DNA of 43,763 bases, taken from contig CALMOR010000193.1 in assembly GCA_937872165.1 (NCBI GenBank), positions 595-44,357 on the forward strand, given 5' to 3'. Positions 24,040 to 34,644 of this stretch are shown one piece after another. The notes below the pieces were generated by a model. The model worked only from the letters and a program-made list of their open reading frames with translations. It did not search any database and had not been told where the DNA came from. Made by a program: the position numbers and the translations under genes. Position 1 is the first letter of the stretch. Each line of letters opens with the position of its first letter. This DNA is from an uncultured Burkholderiales bacterium. GTDB taxonomy: Bacteria > Pseudomonadota > Gammaproteobacteria > Burkholderiales > Burkholderiaceae_D.

Positions 24040-24651
24040 TCAGGCCTTCGGCGCGGTCTCGCGGAACGAAGCGCGTTCGGCCAGCTTGTCGACGAGGCGG
24101 GCCAGGTTCGCGTACTCGTCGCGCCACTCGATGTCGGCGAAGCGGAAGGCCAGCCAGTCGAGCGAGCATCCGACCGCGATGTCGGCGAGAGAGTAGTGAT
24201 TTCCGTTGCACCAGCCGCTCTCGCCGAGACCGGTCGACATCGCGCGAAGCGATGCATCGACCTTGCCGCGCTGGCGCGAGAGCCATTGCTCGCTCGGCGT
24301 GCTGTCGGGGCGCTGCGTGGTCTCGATGCGCATCAGCAGCGCGGCATCGGCGAGGCCGTCGGCGAGCGCTTCCCAGCATTTGACCTCGGCCCGCTCGCGA
24401 CCGCTCGTCGGGATCAGCTTGCCGACCGGACTCATCGCGTCGAGATACTCGACGATCACGCGCGAATCGAACACCGCGCCCCCGTCCTCCATGATCAGGC
24501 AGGGCACCTTGCCGAGCGGATTCGATTCCCCGATCGTCGTGTCGGCGGACCACACGTCCTCGAGGGCGAACTGGTAATCCAGTTTCTTCTCGGCCATGAC
24601 GATGCGCACCTTGCGCACGTACGGGCTGGTGATCGAGCCGATCAACTTCAT
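24040..24651 (-). CDS. Glutathione S-transferase family protein
   Basis: A 203-residue protein with the thioredoxin-like N domain (ITSPYVRKVRIVMAEKKLDY, then NPLGKVPCLIMEDGGAVFDSRVIVEYLD) containing the cis-proline KVPCL and the glutathione-binding DSR motif. The helical C domain ends with the conserved SLADIAVGC segment. The substrate is not predictable. ATG 24651 begins the first strand. It is divergent from purB, with about 160 bases between. A TATACT on the minus strand (24687-24692) could be its -10 box. Confidence 0.9.
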   Translation of the reverse strand: MKLIGSITSPYVRKVRIVMAEKKLDYQFALEDVWSADTTIGESNPLGKVPCLIMEDGGAVFDSRVIVEYLDAMSPVGKLIPTSGRERAEVKCWEALADGLADAALLMRIETTQRPDSTPSEQWLSRQRGKVDASLRAMSTGLGESGWCNGNHYSLADIAVGCSLDWLAFRFADIEWRDEYANLARLVDKLAERASFRETAPKA

Positions 24652-24762
24652 CTTTGGGGGGACGGGTCCAGCGATTGGGGCGGCGCAGTATAGCACCGGC
24701 CCCACGGCCGCCGATGCCCGCAGCGCCTTGCTGCGAGCGGCTTTCCGGGGACACGATGCTAG

Positions 24763-26250
<1,488 letters not shown>

Positions 26251-26275
26251 CGATCCGCACGCGCCGCGGACGCGC

Positions 26276-26329
26276 AAAAAAAACGCGAAGGGTTCGCCTT
26301 CGCGTCAAAAAGCGGCGGCCTGAGCCGCC
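26276..26329 (-). terminator. Two tandem intrinsic terminators facing left
   Basis: Hairpin 1 has arms ACGCGAAGG (26283-26291) and CCTTCGCGT (26297-26305) and is flanked on its left by eight A at 26276-26283, a U-tract for leftward transcripts. Hairpin 2 has arms GGCGGC (26314-26319) and GCCGCC (26324-26329) and has five A at its left (26307-26311). Neither has a T-run on the plus strand, so they suit a minus-strand transcript coming from 26330-26540, where no gene is evident. Without such a transcript, hairpin 1 might still slow plus-strand transcription after purB. Confidence 0.65.
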
Positions 26330-26539
26330 CCTCCTCCTCCTTGGTGCCGATCCGGGTCGGTGCGCGAACGGTCGAAAACCGCGCACGACGCAGCGATGGT
26401 ACGACCGGCGATTGTGGACGTCCATGGCTTTGACATCGGTAGATGCACTGATAGAGCGCGGCTGCACCACGAGCGAGGAGTCGTTTACGGCCCATCGGTG
26501 ATGGAACTTCCGCAGCCGGGCGACACTCCATCGCTCCAC

Positions 26540-26705
26540 TCCAGAGGGGAGTCGCTTTTCGCTGCGGGGTCGTCAGCACGATGTGCAACCGACATCCGGT
26601 CCCGCAGGCAGCGTCGTCGTCCGGTCCTGCGCCGGGCGGGCGTCGCGGCAAGCAAGACCTTTGCGGGCTCTTCCGTCTTCGTGACGGAAGGTCCGGCAAC
26701 GAGGC
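26540..26705 (+). promoter_or_regulatory. yybP-ykoY-type manganese riboswitch ahead of terC
   Basis: Conserved elements appear in order: AGGGGAGTCGC at 26545-26555, then GGGGTCGTCAGCACG, CCGGTCCCGCAGGCAGC, and GCAAGCAAGACCTTTGC at 26648-26664. An 8-base stem (26670-26677 with 26683-26690) follows. These match my memory of the yybP-ykoY class, which senses Mn2+ and often controls TerC/Alx-type exporters; terC follows about 65 bases downstream. The borders are approximate. Confidence 0.75.
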
Positions 26706-26768
26706 GACGCTTGCGAGCATCCCCGCGTCGCGCCCCTCGGCCTCGTGCCGACCTTCGGGAGCGCATGC

Positions 26769-27722
26769 ATGATCACCATCGGTACCCCCTGGCTGTGGAC
26801 CGGCTTCGCCGTCTTCGTCGTCGCGGCCCTCGTCGTCGACTTCGTCGTGCTGAAGAAGGAAGGCGCGCATCGCGTCGGCATCCGCGAAGCCGCGGTCTGG
26901 TCGGCCGTCTGGGTCGTCTTGTCGCTCGCGTTCGCGGCCGTGCTCTGGTGGTGGCTGGCGCGCACCGTCGGACGCGAGGCCGCCGACGCGAGGACGATCG
27001 AATTCCTCACCGGCTACCTGATCGAGAAGGCGCTCGCGATCGACAACGTGTTCGTCTTCCTGACGATCTTCGCGTACTTCTCGCTGCCGTCGGAATTCCG
27101 CAAGCGCGCGCTGATGATCGGTATCGTGGCGGCCATCGTGCTGAGGGCCGCGATGATCTTCGGCGGCGCCATCCTGATCGAGCGCTTCGACTGGATCCTG
27201 TACGTGTTCGGCGCCCTGCTGGTCCTGACCGGCATCAAGATGTGGCGCTCGGTCGGACAGGCGTCGTCGCTCGACGACAACGCGGCGCTGAAGCTGATGC
27301 GACGCGTGACCAAGGTCTCGCCCGGGCACGACGGGGAACGCTTCTTCACCAGCCGGGGCGGCGTGCGCATGGTCACGCCGCTGCTGCTCGTCGTCGTCCT
27401 GATCGGCGTGACCGACGTCGTCTTCGCGGTCGACTCGATCCCGGCGATCTTCGCGATCACCACCGACCCGTTCGTCGTGTTGACGTCGAACGTCTTCGCG
27501 GTGCTGGGCCTTCGGGCGATGTTCTTCCTGCTCGCCGACATGGCCGACCGCTTCCATCTGCTGCCCTACGGCCTCGCGGTGATCCTGGTCTTCGTCGGCG
27601 CGAAGATGCTGACCGCCGGCGTCTTCCACATCGCGCCGCTGATGTCGCTCGCGGTGATCCTGGCGATCCTCGCGACGACGATCTTCGTCAGCATGCGCCT
27701 GCGACCCGCGGCGGCGAGCTAG
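26769..27722 (+). CDS. TerC/Alx-family integral membrane protein
   Basis: A 317-residue membrane protein with about nine hydrophobic segments. The two acidic membrane motifs of the family are present: EKALAIDNVFVF and GVTDVVFAVDSIPAIFAIT. Alx/TerC proteins are linked to Mn2+ export and to metal loading of exported enzymes. The manganese-type riboswitch directly upstream supports a Mn2+ role. ATG 26769 follows GGGAG by about 11 bases. The stop shares the bases CTAG with the stop of the converging cbiX gene. Confidence 0.9.
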   Translation: MITIGTPWLWTGFAVFVVAALVVDFVVLKKEGAHRVGIREAAVWSAVWVVLSLAFAAVLWWWLARTVGREAADARTIEFLTGYLIEKALAIDNVFVFLTIFAYFSLPSEFRKRALMIGIVAAIVLRAAMIFGGAILIERFDWILYVFGALLVLTGIKMWRSVGQASSLDDNAALKLMRRVTKVSPGHDGERFFTSRGGVRMVTPLLLVVVLIGVTDVVFAVDSIPAIFAITTDPFVVLTSNVFAVLGLRAMFFLLADMADRFHLLPYGLAVILVFVGAKMLTAGVFHIAPLMSLAVILAILATTIFVSMRLRPAAAS

Positions 27723-28084
27723 TCCGAAGCGCGCAACGCGTAGCCGGCGACCGCGTCGATGACCGCGTCGTCCTCGCCGGCGGCTTCGGCAACCACGATG
27801 TCGATCGCCGGCAACCGTGCACGCAACGCGTCGACGATCCGCGGCAGGTCGCGGCGCAGGTGCGAGCCCTGTCCGAAGAACACGGGAACGATCGAGACCC
27901 GTGTGCAGCCGTCGGCCCTCATCGCGTCCACCGCGCGATCGAGGTCGGGCTCCATCAGTTCGAGGAAGGCGAGCGCGACCGGACCGTCGTGCGTACGCGC
28001 GACCCTTTCCCGCACGCGCTCGAACGGCTCCGCCCACCGCAGGTCGCGCGCTCCGTGCCCGAAGAGGATCAGGCCGCGCTTCAT
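27719..28084 (-). CDS. CbiX-type sirohydrochlorin chelatase-like protein
   Basis: A 121-residue protein of the small CbiX class. LILFGHGARD holds the first catalytic histidine (H10) and FFGQGSHLRRDLP the second (H75). These enzymes insert cobalt or iron into sirohydrochlorin for cobalamin or siroheme; which metal is used cannot be read from sequence. The ATG at 28084 overlaps the lptG stop by 4 bases, making it the last gene of an lptF-lptG-cbiX operon. Confidence 0.8.
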   Translation of the reverse strand: MKRGLILFGHGARDLRWAEPFERVRERVARTHDGPVALAFLELMEPDLDRAVDAMRADGCTRVSIVPVFFGQGSHLRRDLPRIVDALRARLPAIDIVVAEAAGEDDAVIDAVAGYALRASD

Positions 28085-29214
28085 CGCCGCTCGACCCAGC
28101 GCAGCGCGCCCATCGCGGCGGCGAGCACGACGATGCTCGGCATCGCCGCCGAGAGGATCGGCGGCCAGGTGTTCAGGAGGCCGACGTGCGAGAAGAGGTT
28201 GTTGAGCAGGTAGAAGCCGATGCCGAGCATGATGCCGGCGAAGATCTTGAAGCTGATGCCGCCCGACCGGAAGTGCAGGTAGGCGAACGGCAGCGCGAGC
28301 GCCATCATCACCAGCACCGCGAACGGATAGATGATCTTCTTCCAGAAGGCGATCTGATAACGCTCCGAGGTCTGCTTGTTCTCTTCGAGATGGCGGATGT
28401 AGGTGTCTAGGTTGCGGGCCGCCATGCGTTCGGGCGTGACGGTCAGCACGGCCAGCAGCTGCGGGTTGATGTCCGACTGCCACAGCCGCTCGTCCCGGCG
28501 CGTGACCTCGACCTTGTCCGGCGCGTCGCTGCCCCCGAGATTGATGAAGCGCGTCTCGGTGACCTTCGACAGGCGCCACGCATGCGGCGCGACGAAGGTG
28601 CCTCTCTCGGCGAACGAGATGTCCTGCAGGCGGAGCGCGGTATCGAACTCGTAGACCTTGATGTTCTTCAACGTGCTGTCGCCGCCCACCGTGCCGATGT
28701 TGACGAAGCGCACCACCGGCCGCCCCCGGTCGTCGCGCGTGTTGTCCTTGACCCAGAGGCCGCTGCGAAAGCCGCGCGCGATCGGACTCGAACTCTGCTT
28801 CAGGCTCAGTTTCTGCGTCAGCGTCTCGACGTTCGGCGTCACGACCTCGCCGAGCAGGAACGTGAACACGACCAGCAGCAGCCCCGGCACCATCACGAGC
28901 CGGACCGCGCCGCCGGTCGACAGGCCGGCGACGCGCAGGATGGTGAACTCCGAGTGCGACGCGAGCTGCGCGAGCGCGTAGATGGTCCCGATCAGCGCCG
29001 CGATCGGCAGCAGCTCGTAGGCGCGGGCCGGTACCTGCAGCAGCACGAACAAGGCGGCCTGCTCGATGCGGTAGCCGTTCTTGCCGACGTCGTTGACCTC
29101 GTTGATGAAGTCGAAGGACGTGTACAGCACCAGCAGCGCCGTCAGCACCAACGCGACCGCGAGCAGGATCTCTCGAGCGAGATAGCGCTGGACGATGCCG
29201 ATGCGAAGCTTCAT
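28081..29214 (-). CDS. lptG: LPS export permease LptG
   Basis: A 377-residue permease of the LptB2FGC transporter, which extracts lipopolysaccharide from the inner membrane and sends it to the outer membrane. There are three transmembrane helices in the N-terminal third (for example EILLAVALVLTALLVLYTSF), a periplasmic domain from about residue 130 to 265, and three more at the end (IIYPFAVLVMMALALPFAYL). HSEFTILRVAGLS, in the cytoplasmic coupling helix, is typical. It lies 33 bases after lptF. Confidence 0.94.
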   Translation of the reverse strand: MKLRIGIVQRYLAREILLAVALVLTALLVLYTSFDFINEVNDVGKNGYRIEQAALFVLLQVPARAYELLPIAALIGTIYALAQLASHSEFTILRVAGLSTGGAVRLVMVPGLLLVVFTFLLGEVVTPNVETLTQKLSLKQSSSPIARGFRSGLWVKDNTRDDRGRPVVRFVNIGTVGGDSTLKNIKVYEFDTALRLQDISFAERGTFVAPHAWRLSKVTETRFINLGGSDAPDKVEVTRRDERLWQSDINPQLLAVLTVTPERMAARNLDTYIRHLEENKQTSERYQIAFWKKIIYPFAVLVMMALALPFAYLHFRSGGISFKIFAGIMLGIGFYLLNNLFSHVGLLNTWPPILSAAMPSIVVLAAAMGALRWVERR

Positions 29215-29247
29215 GGACGATCGAGGCGGTCGCCGGAGACGATCGCT

Positions 29248-30366
29248 CTAGTTGGCCGCGATCAGGCGGCGTGACTGCGCGGCCCGCAAGCGCCCCCGCA
29301 ACGACTGCGGCACCCTGTTGCGCCAGCCGAGCATCGCGATGCCGAGCGCGATGACGATGCCGTGCACCAGCCACCACGAGATCGCGAAGTCGATGCGACC
29401 GCGACTGGTCCAGCTCTGGATGATGTTCATCGCGTTGTTGTAGACGAAGTACACGAGCAACGCGACGATCAGGTTGGCCGACCGGCCCGCCCGGGCGTTG
29501 ACGAACGACAGCGGCACCGCGAGCACCGCGAGCGCGATCACCGACAGCGCGAGACCGATGCGCCACACGAGTTCGCCTTTGGCGCGCGCCGAACCGTCGG
29601 CGATCAGCGCCGGCGTGCTGCGGATCTTGGCCGAGTCGTCGTTCGAGAAGTCCGGCGACTTGTTCTCGATGCGAACGCCGTAGCGCTCGAACTCCATGAC
29701 CCGGTAGTCCGGCTTGCCCGGCGTGCCCTCGTAGCGCCGACCGTTGTTCATCACGAGGAACTCGTCGCCGTTGGGCTCGCGCTCGACGACTCCGGTCTTC
29801 GAGACGATGACGCTGACCTTGCCGTCGCGGATGGTGTTGACGAGCACGTTCTGCACCGACGACGTCGACGGGTCGAAGCCTTCGACGAAGAACACCTTCG
29901 AGCCGTCGGACGACTCGCGGAACTGGCCCGGCGCGACGCGCGCGACCTCGGTGCGCTGCTCGAAGCGCGCCTTGAATTCGCTTGCCTGCAGGTTGGCCCA
30001 CGGCGCGACGAAGAGGCTCGTGAGACCGACGATGACGGCGACCGGGACGACGAACTTCATGACCGGTCGCAACCAGCGCGTGAGGCCGAGCCCCGACGAC
30101 TGCCACACCACCATTTCAGAGTCGCGATAGCTGCGCGTCATCGTCAGCAGGATGGTGACGAAGACGGTGAGCTGCATCAGCACCGGCAGGTTGTTCAACG
30201 ACGCGAAGAGGATCAGCGCGAGCACCGCACCGTTGTCGACCTGACCCGCGGCGGCCTGGCCGAGCACGCGGACGAGCCCGATCGTCAGCACGATGGTGAG
30301 CAACGCGATGAAGATCGCACTCGCCGTGTTGACGAGTTCTCGCACGAGCGAGCGTTCGAAAATCAT
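29248..30366 (-). CDS. lptF: LPS export permease LptF
   Basis: A 372-residue partner of LptG with the same six-helix plan: MIFERSLVRELVNTASAIF at the start, the coupling segment RDSEMVVWQSSGLG, a periplasmic domain in the middle, and three helices at the end (LIVALLVYFVYNNAMNI and others). ATG 30366 gives the conserved start; a longer frame to 30498 would only cover the promoter region of pepA. It is the first gene of the minus-strand operon and divergent from pepA, as in many proteobacteria. Confidence 0.94.
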   Translation of the reverse strand: MIFERSLVRELVNTASAIFIALLTIVLTIGLVRVLGQAAAGQVDNGAVLALILFASLNNLPVLMQLTVFVTILLTMTRSYRDSEMVVWQSSGLGLTRWLRPVMKFVVPVAVIVGLTSLFVAPWANLQASEFKARFEQRTEVARVAPGQFRESSDGSKVFFVEGFDPSTSSVQNVLVNTIRDGKVSVIVSKTGVVEREPNGDEFLVMNNGRRYEGTPGKPDYRVMEFERYGVRIENKSPDFSNDDSAKIRSTPALIADGSARAKGELVWRIGLALSVIALAVLAVPLSFVNARAGRSANLIVALLVYFVYNNAMNIIQSWTSRGRIDFAISWWLVHGIVIALGIAMLGWRNRVPQSLRGRLRAAQSRRLIAAN

Positions 30367-30452
30367 GAAGGGGTCGGGCGCCGGCGGAGAACATCGACGG
30401 GCGATGTCCGGTACACGATGCTGATGGAAACGGGGATCACCCGAACGCGTCT

Positions 30453-30481
30453 TTGACGGATGAGGTCGGCACCGAGATAAT
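30453..30481 (+). promoter_or_regulatory. Promoter of pepA
   Basis: TTGACG (30453-30458) and GATAAT (30476-30481) are spaced by exactly 17 bases, close to the sigma-70 consensus. The -10 box ends 40 bases ahead of the pepA ATG. It lies in the intergenic region shared with the divergent lptF. Confidence 0.75.
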
Positions 30482-30521
30482 CGCGGGTTCCGCGGCACCG
30501 TACAACCAGAGGAATCAGCGC

Positions 30522-32003
30522 ATGGAATTTAGCACGAAAGCCGGTACGCCGGACCGCATCAAGAGCGGCTGCGTCGTCGTCGGCGTCTATGCCGATCGCA
30601 AGCTGACGCCGGCTGCGAGCCTGGTCGACGTGGCCTCCAACGGTGCCATCGCCGCGGCGGGGCGGCGCGGCGATCTGCCCAGCAAGCGCGGTGGCGTGCT
30701 GATGATGAGCGGCGTCACGGGCATCGCGGCGGAGCGTGTGCTGATCGTGGGTCTCGGCAAGCAGGAAGAGCTGAAGGCGAAGGGAGTGGCGGAAGCGGTG
30801 CGTGCGGCCGTCAAGGCGCTGGGCGCCTCCGGCGCGAGCAGCGCGCTCTTCACGCTGGCCGACGTGTCGCTGCCCGATCTCTCGACCGTCGACGTCGTCC
30901 GCGTCGTCGTGCTGGCCGCGCGCGAGGCGGTCTTCCGCAGCGACGAGCTGAAGAGCCAGAAGGACGAGGACGGCACGCTGGCGCGCATCGTGTTCCCGGT
31001 CGAGAAGGCGCAGGCGTCGTCGATCGCCGGCGCCATCGCGTCGGGCGTCGCGCTCGCCAACGGCTGCGACCTGACGAAGCGTCTCGGCAACCTTCCGCCC
31101 AACATCTGCACGCCGTCCTATCTCGCGTCGACCGCCAAGCAGATCGCCAAGGAATGGGACCTGAAGGTCGAGGTCCTCGAGCGGAAGCAGATGGAGCAGC
31201 TCAGGATGGGCTCGTTCCTGGCCGTCTCGCAGTCGTCGGCAGAGCCGCCGAAGCTGATCGTGTTGAGCTACAGCGGCGGCAAGGCGAAGGACGCGCCGGT
31301 CGTGCTCGTCGGCAAGGGCATCACGTTCGACACCGGCGGCATCTCGCTCAAGCCCGGCGACGCGATGGACGAGATGAAGTACGACATGTGCGGTGCCGGC
31401 TCGGTGCTCGGCACGCTGCGCGCGGTGGCCGAGCTCGGACTGAAGATCAACGTGGTCGGCATCGTGCCGACCTGCGAGAACATGCCGGGCGGCGATGCGA
31501 CACGACCCGGCGACATCGTCACCAGCATGTCGGGTCAGACCATCGAGGTCCTCAACACCGATGCCGAGGGTCGCCTCATCCTGTGCGACGCGCTGACCTA
31601 TGCGGAGCGCTTCAAGCCCGCGGCGGTGATCGACATCGCGACCCTCACCGGCGCTTGCGTGATCGCGCTCGGCCACGTCAACTCCGGCCTCTTCTCGACC
31701 GACGACGAGCTCGCCGGCGAACTGCTGGCCGCGTCGAAGACGTCGGGCGACGCGGCCTGGCGCATGCCGGTCGAGGACGACTACCAGGAACAGTTGAAGT
31801 CGAACTTCGCGGACATGGCCAACATCGGCGGCCGGCCCGGCGGCAGCATCACGGCCGCCTGCTTCCTTTCCCGCTACACGAAGAACTATCGATGGGCGCA
31901 TCTGGACATCGCCGGCACCGCCTGGAAGAGCGGCGTCGCCAAAGGAGCCACCGGTCGTCCGGTCCCTCTGCTGACGGCGTTCCTCGAGGCCCGCGCGCAA
32001 TAG
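30522..32003 (+). CDS. pepA: Leucyl aminopeptidase PepA
   Basis: A 493-residue M17 metallopeptidase that removes N-terminal residues; in some bacteria it also acts as a DNA-binding cofactor of site-specific recombination. The signature NTDAEGRL is present, with [16 protein letters not shown] and MKYDMCGAG providing metal ligands. ATG 30522 was chosen because AGAGGA precedes it and the frame from 30453 starts inside the promoter. The 87-base gap to holC fits a joint transcript. Confidence 0.96.
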   Translation: MEFSTKAGTPDRIKSGCVVVGVYADRKLTPAASLVDVASNGAIAAAGRRGDLPSKRGGVLMMSGVTGIAAERVLIVGLGKQEELKAKGVAEAVRAAVKALGASGASSALFTLADVSLPDLSTVDVVRVVVLAAREAVFRSDELKSQKDEDGTLARIVFPVEKAQASSIAGAIASGVALANGCDLTKRLGNLPPNICTPSYLASTAKQIAKEWDLKVEVLERKQMEQLRMGSFLAVSQSSAEPPKLIVLSYSGGKAKDAPVVLVGKGITFDTGGISLKPGDAMDEMKYDMCGAGSVLGTLRAVAELGLKINVVGIVPTCENMPGGDATRPGDIVTSMSGQTIEVLNTDAEGRLILCDALTYAERFKPAAVIDIATLTGACVIALGHVNSGLFSTDDELAGELLAASKTSGDAAWRMPVEDDYQEQLKSNFADMANIGGRPGGSITAACFLSRYTKNYRWAHLDIAGTAWKSGVAKGATGRPVPLLTAFLEARAQ

Positions 32004-32090
32004 GGTCCTCGTCTTCGGTACGTCCCGGCCGGGGCGTGCGGTACCCTTCACGCATTCCGCCCGCAACCTCCGGCCCGCTCGCCGCTCGCA

Positions 32091-32534
32091 ATGACGCAGA
32101 TCGACTTCCACGTCAATGCACCCGCCAAGCTCGCGCACGCGTGCCGGCTCGCACGGAAGGGATATGGCGCCGGCACGCGGATGGTGTTCTACGCCGCCGA
32201 CGCGGTGGTGGCCGAGCTCGATCGCCTGCTGTGGACCTTCTCGGCGCTCGACTTCATTCCGCATTGCCACGTCCGCAGCCGCCTCGCACCGGTCACGCCG
32301 ATCCTGCTCGCGGGACCGGCCGACGCCGAGGCTTGCCTGCAGTACGAGATGCTCGTCAACCTGGATCGCGAGCAGCCCGACTTCTTCAGTCGCTTCGAAC
32401 GCATGATCGAGGTGGTGGGGTCCGAAGCCGCTGACCTCGAGGCCGGCCGCGCGCGCTGGAAGTTCTATCGCGACCGTGGCTATCCGCTGAAGCGGCACGA
32501 CCTGGCGGCGCCTTCCGACCTGGCCGGATCGTGA
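32091..32534 (+). CDS. holC: DNA polymerase III chi subunit
   Basis: A 147-residue HolC protein, which links single-stranded DNA-binding protein to the clamp loader. Typical segments are TQIDFHVNAPAKLAHACRLA, the LWTFSALDFIPH motif, and RWKFYRDRGYPLKRHDL near the end. The pepA-holC order is common in proteobacteria. Its stop overlaps the GTG start of the next gene. Confidence 0.92.
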   Translation: MTQIDFHVNAPAKLAHACRLARKGYGAGTRMVFYAADAVVAELDRLLWTFSALDFIPHCHVRSRLAPVTPILLAGPADAEACLQYEMLVNLDREQPDFFSRFERMIEVVGSEAADLEAGRARWKFYRDRGYPLKRHDLAAPSDLAGS

Positions 32535-34513
32535 TCGACGACGACGACCTGCCGGTCCTGACGCACGTCCTGCGCACCGGCAAGGGCAGCACGCCGCGCT
32601 TCATCCCCCCGCTCGTGATCGAGCCGCTCGTGGCCGGGCCGATGCCGCCGATCGGAGAAGAGCCGGTCTCGCCGAGCGACTCGTTGATCATCGGCAACGC
32701 GCCGCGGACCGGCCGAGACGTCGAGGCTCTCGGCTTGACCGGCGAAGGGCCGATGACGCCGGCTGCCGATCCGGCGATCGACCGCGAAGACCGCGGCCGG
32801 ACGAGGGCCGCATTCGAGGGCAGGATGGGCGCCCCCATCGTCGACCGTGTCGTCGCCGGCGTCGCACGCGACGAGTCGGCCGAGGCGAGGATCCATGGCC
32901 CGGTCGAGACCGCGACCGTCGGCTCGTCGACCGCTGCGCACGAAGCCCCCATCGAAGCCCGGACGCCTGCGCCGTTCGAGAGATCGATGGCGGGCAGCGG
33001 CGGACGTGGGGCCGTTGCCGATGCTGGCAGCTCTCCCGGCGCTGGTCCCTCTGCCGATGTCGGTAGCTCGTCCGATGCCGGCCCCTCTTCCGATGTGGGC
33101 AGCTCTGCTGCGGCGGTCGTTGCTGCCGATGGCGGTGCCGCTGCTGCCGATGCCGATGCCGATGCCGATGCCAGTGTCTCTGCACATGATGGTGCCTCTG
33201 CCATGGGCGATAGCGAGGGCGATCGCTATGCCGGTGCTGGCGCCCCTGCCGAAAGCGCGACCGAGGGGCGTGCCTGGTTCGGGGCCGCGCCAGATGCCGC
33301 GGCCGTGGTCCACGCCGGGACTGGCGGCGAAGCCAACGCCGGTATAGGGGGCGGCACCGGTAATGAAGCCGATGCCGGTATCGATGCCGATGCCCGCGTC
33401 CGTCCCCCTGCGGGCTCGGATGCCGCCGCCGATACCGCGTTGCGGGCCGAGGGTCCTCCCGAGGGCGGACTCGATACCGATGCCACTACCGGTGTCCTTC
33501 TCGAAGCCGACGCCACGTCGTCCGAAGGCGGTGCGAACGGTTCGTCCGCAGGGACGCTCATCGGTTCGTCTGCAGGAACGGTCGATAGCTCGCACGCGAA
33601 GCCCGGCGATCGCCTGTTCGCGGAAACGCGGGTCCCGACCGACGAGAGATCGCATGAAGTGCCGGGCGAAGCCTCGTCCCAGCCGGGCGAGCTTCGCGCA
33701 CCCTTCGAGTCCTTTCCAACCCCAGAGTCCTTCGCACCCCTCGAGTCCTTCGCACCCGAGTCGTTCGAACCCCCCGAGTCGTTCGAGCCCTCCGAGTCCT
33801 TCGCACCCATCGAATCCTTCACGGCCGCTGAATCTTCCCGGCCCTTCGAGCCCTTCGAACCCTTGTCGGAACCATCGAGGGAACCAGCGCGCGAGGCAGG
33901 ACCCGGGAGTCCCGCCGCCCCCCTCGTGGCCGACGGCACCGATCCCTTCGTCACCGAAGCCCGACGCTCGTCGCACGTCGTAGTCGACTCCATCGACGCC
34001 GCGCCCCTCGTCGTCGCGCCGGTCATCGAGGCCCATGCCGCCGCGGACACGCAACACCTGCCCGCTCGACGAACGAATGCCAACGACGGAGCCGACGCGG
34101 TCCGCCGTCCACACGACCACGATCTCGAAAACCCTCCTTCGGAAGCCTTCATCGATGCGATCGACGAACCGGAGGTGGTCGCCACGACCACGCTCGACGA
34201 CGCCGTAGACCACGGCTCGATGGACATCGTCTTCGCCCCGCCGGTGGTGTTCGAAAGGACGGCCGACGAGACCGCGGCGCTCGAGCGTCGCGTGCGCGAG
34301 TCGGTCTTCGAGGACCTGATGGACCGCATCGATACGGAGCTCGATGCCCGCATCGCCCATGCGATGCGGTCCGAGATCGAGACGGCGCTGGCGCAGTTGC
34401 AGTCGAACCTGCGGATGCAGCTGACCGAGGCCTTGCGCGACGTCGTCGGACGCGCGGTGAAGGAAGAGATCGCACGGCTCGACGGGACACCGACCGGACG
34501 GCACGTGCCGTAG
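32531..34513 (+). CDS. DUF2486-type hypothetical protein with long repeat-rich middle
   Basis: A 660-residue protein of unknown function. The start (DDDLPVLTHVLRTGKG) and the helical end (HAMRSEIETALAQLQSNLRM, then EALRDVVGRAVKEEIARL) resemble the DUF2486 proteins found after holC in Burkholderiales. The middle 550 residues are low-complexity and rich in A, D, G, P, S and E. They include an AD dipeptide run (near 33150-33172) and a PESF-type repeat (33701-33820). No signal peptide or membrane segment is seen. The GTG at 32531 overlaps the holC stop. The same DNA has long open frames on the other strand; I take those as a side effect of GC bias. Confidence 0.6.
   Translation: MIDDDDLPVLTHVLRTGKGSTPRFIPPLVIEPLVAGPMPPIGEEPVSPSDSLIIGNAPRTGRDVEALGLTGEGPMTPAADPAIDREDRGRTRAAFEGRMGAPIVDRVVAGVARDESAEARIHGPVETATVGSSTAAHEAPIEARTPAPFERSMAGSGGRGAVADAGSSPGAGPSADVGSSSDAGPSSDVGSSAAAVVAADGGAAAADADADADASVSAHDGASAMGDSEGDRYAGAGAPAESATEGRAWFGAAPDAAAVVHAGTGGEANAGIGGGTGNEADAGIDADARVRPPAGSDAAADTALRAEGPPEGGLDTDATTGVLLEADATSSEGGANGSSAGTLIGSSAGTVDSSHAKPGDRLFAETRVPTDERSHEVPGEASSQPGELRAPFESFPTPESFAPLESFAPESFEPPESFEPSESFAPIESFTAAESSRPFEPFEPLSEPSREPAREAGPGSPAAPLVADGTDPFVTEARRSSHVVVDSIDAAPLVVAPVIEAHAAADTQHLPARRTNANDGADAVRRPHDHDLENPPSEAFIDAIDEPEVVATTTLDDAVDHGSMDIVFAPPVVFERTADETAALERRVRESVFEDLMDRIDTELDARIAHAMRSEIETALAQLQSNLRMQLTEALRDVVGRAVKEEIARLDGTPTGRHVP
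33701..33820 (+). repeat. Pentapeptide-like PESF repeat inside the DUF2486-type gene
   Basis: Residues 391-430 of the host protein repeat a five- to six-residue unit of the form P-x-ESF about seven times (PFESF, TPESF, PLESF, PESF, PPESF, PSESF, PIESF). The DNA repeats around GAGTCCTTC. Such tracts expand and contract by slippage and suggest a disordered, acidic spacer. Confidence 0.7.
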
Positions 34514-34644
34514 CACCGCGCCCGTCGGGTACGTGCCGACGGCAGTGCGCGCGACACCCGCATCCGGTGCTGCCCGCAGCTCCCGTCGCGCTGTACGATG
34601 CGGACCGGCCCTTGCCCTCGCACCGGCTCGTCGCCGGGGACTCC

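Noticed and set aside
31154-32434. 426-residue plus-strand frame across pepA and holC
   Set aside because: It is an out-of-frame shadow, arginine-rich without motifs, overlapping two well-identified genes.
32480-34516. 678-residue open frame on the minus strand opposite the DUF2486-type gene
   Set aside because: It is the antisense of a GC-rich, repeat-rich gene. Its product is full of G, R and repeat echoes, and it has no ribosome site or conserved motif. The plus-strand frame is coupled to holC and has conserved-looking ends.
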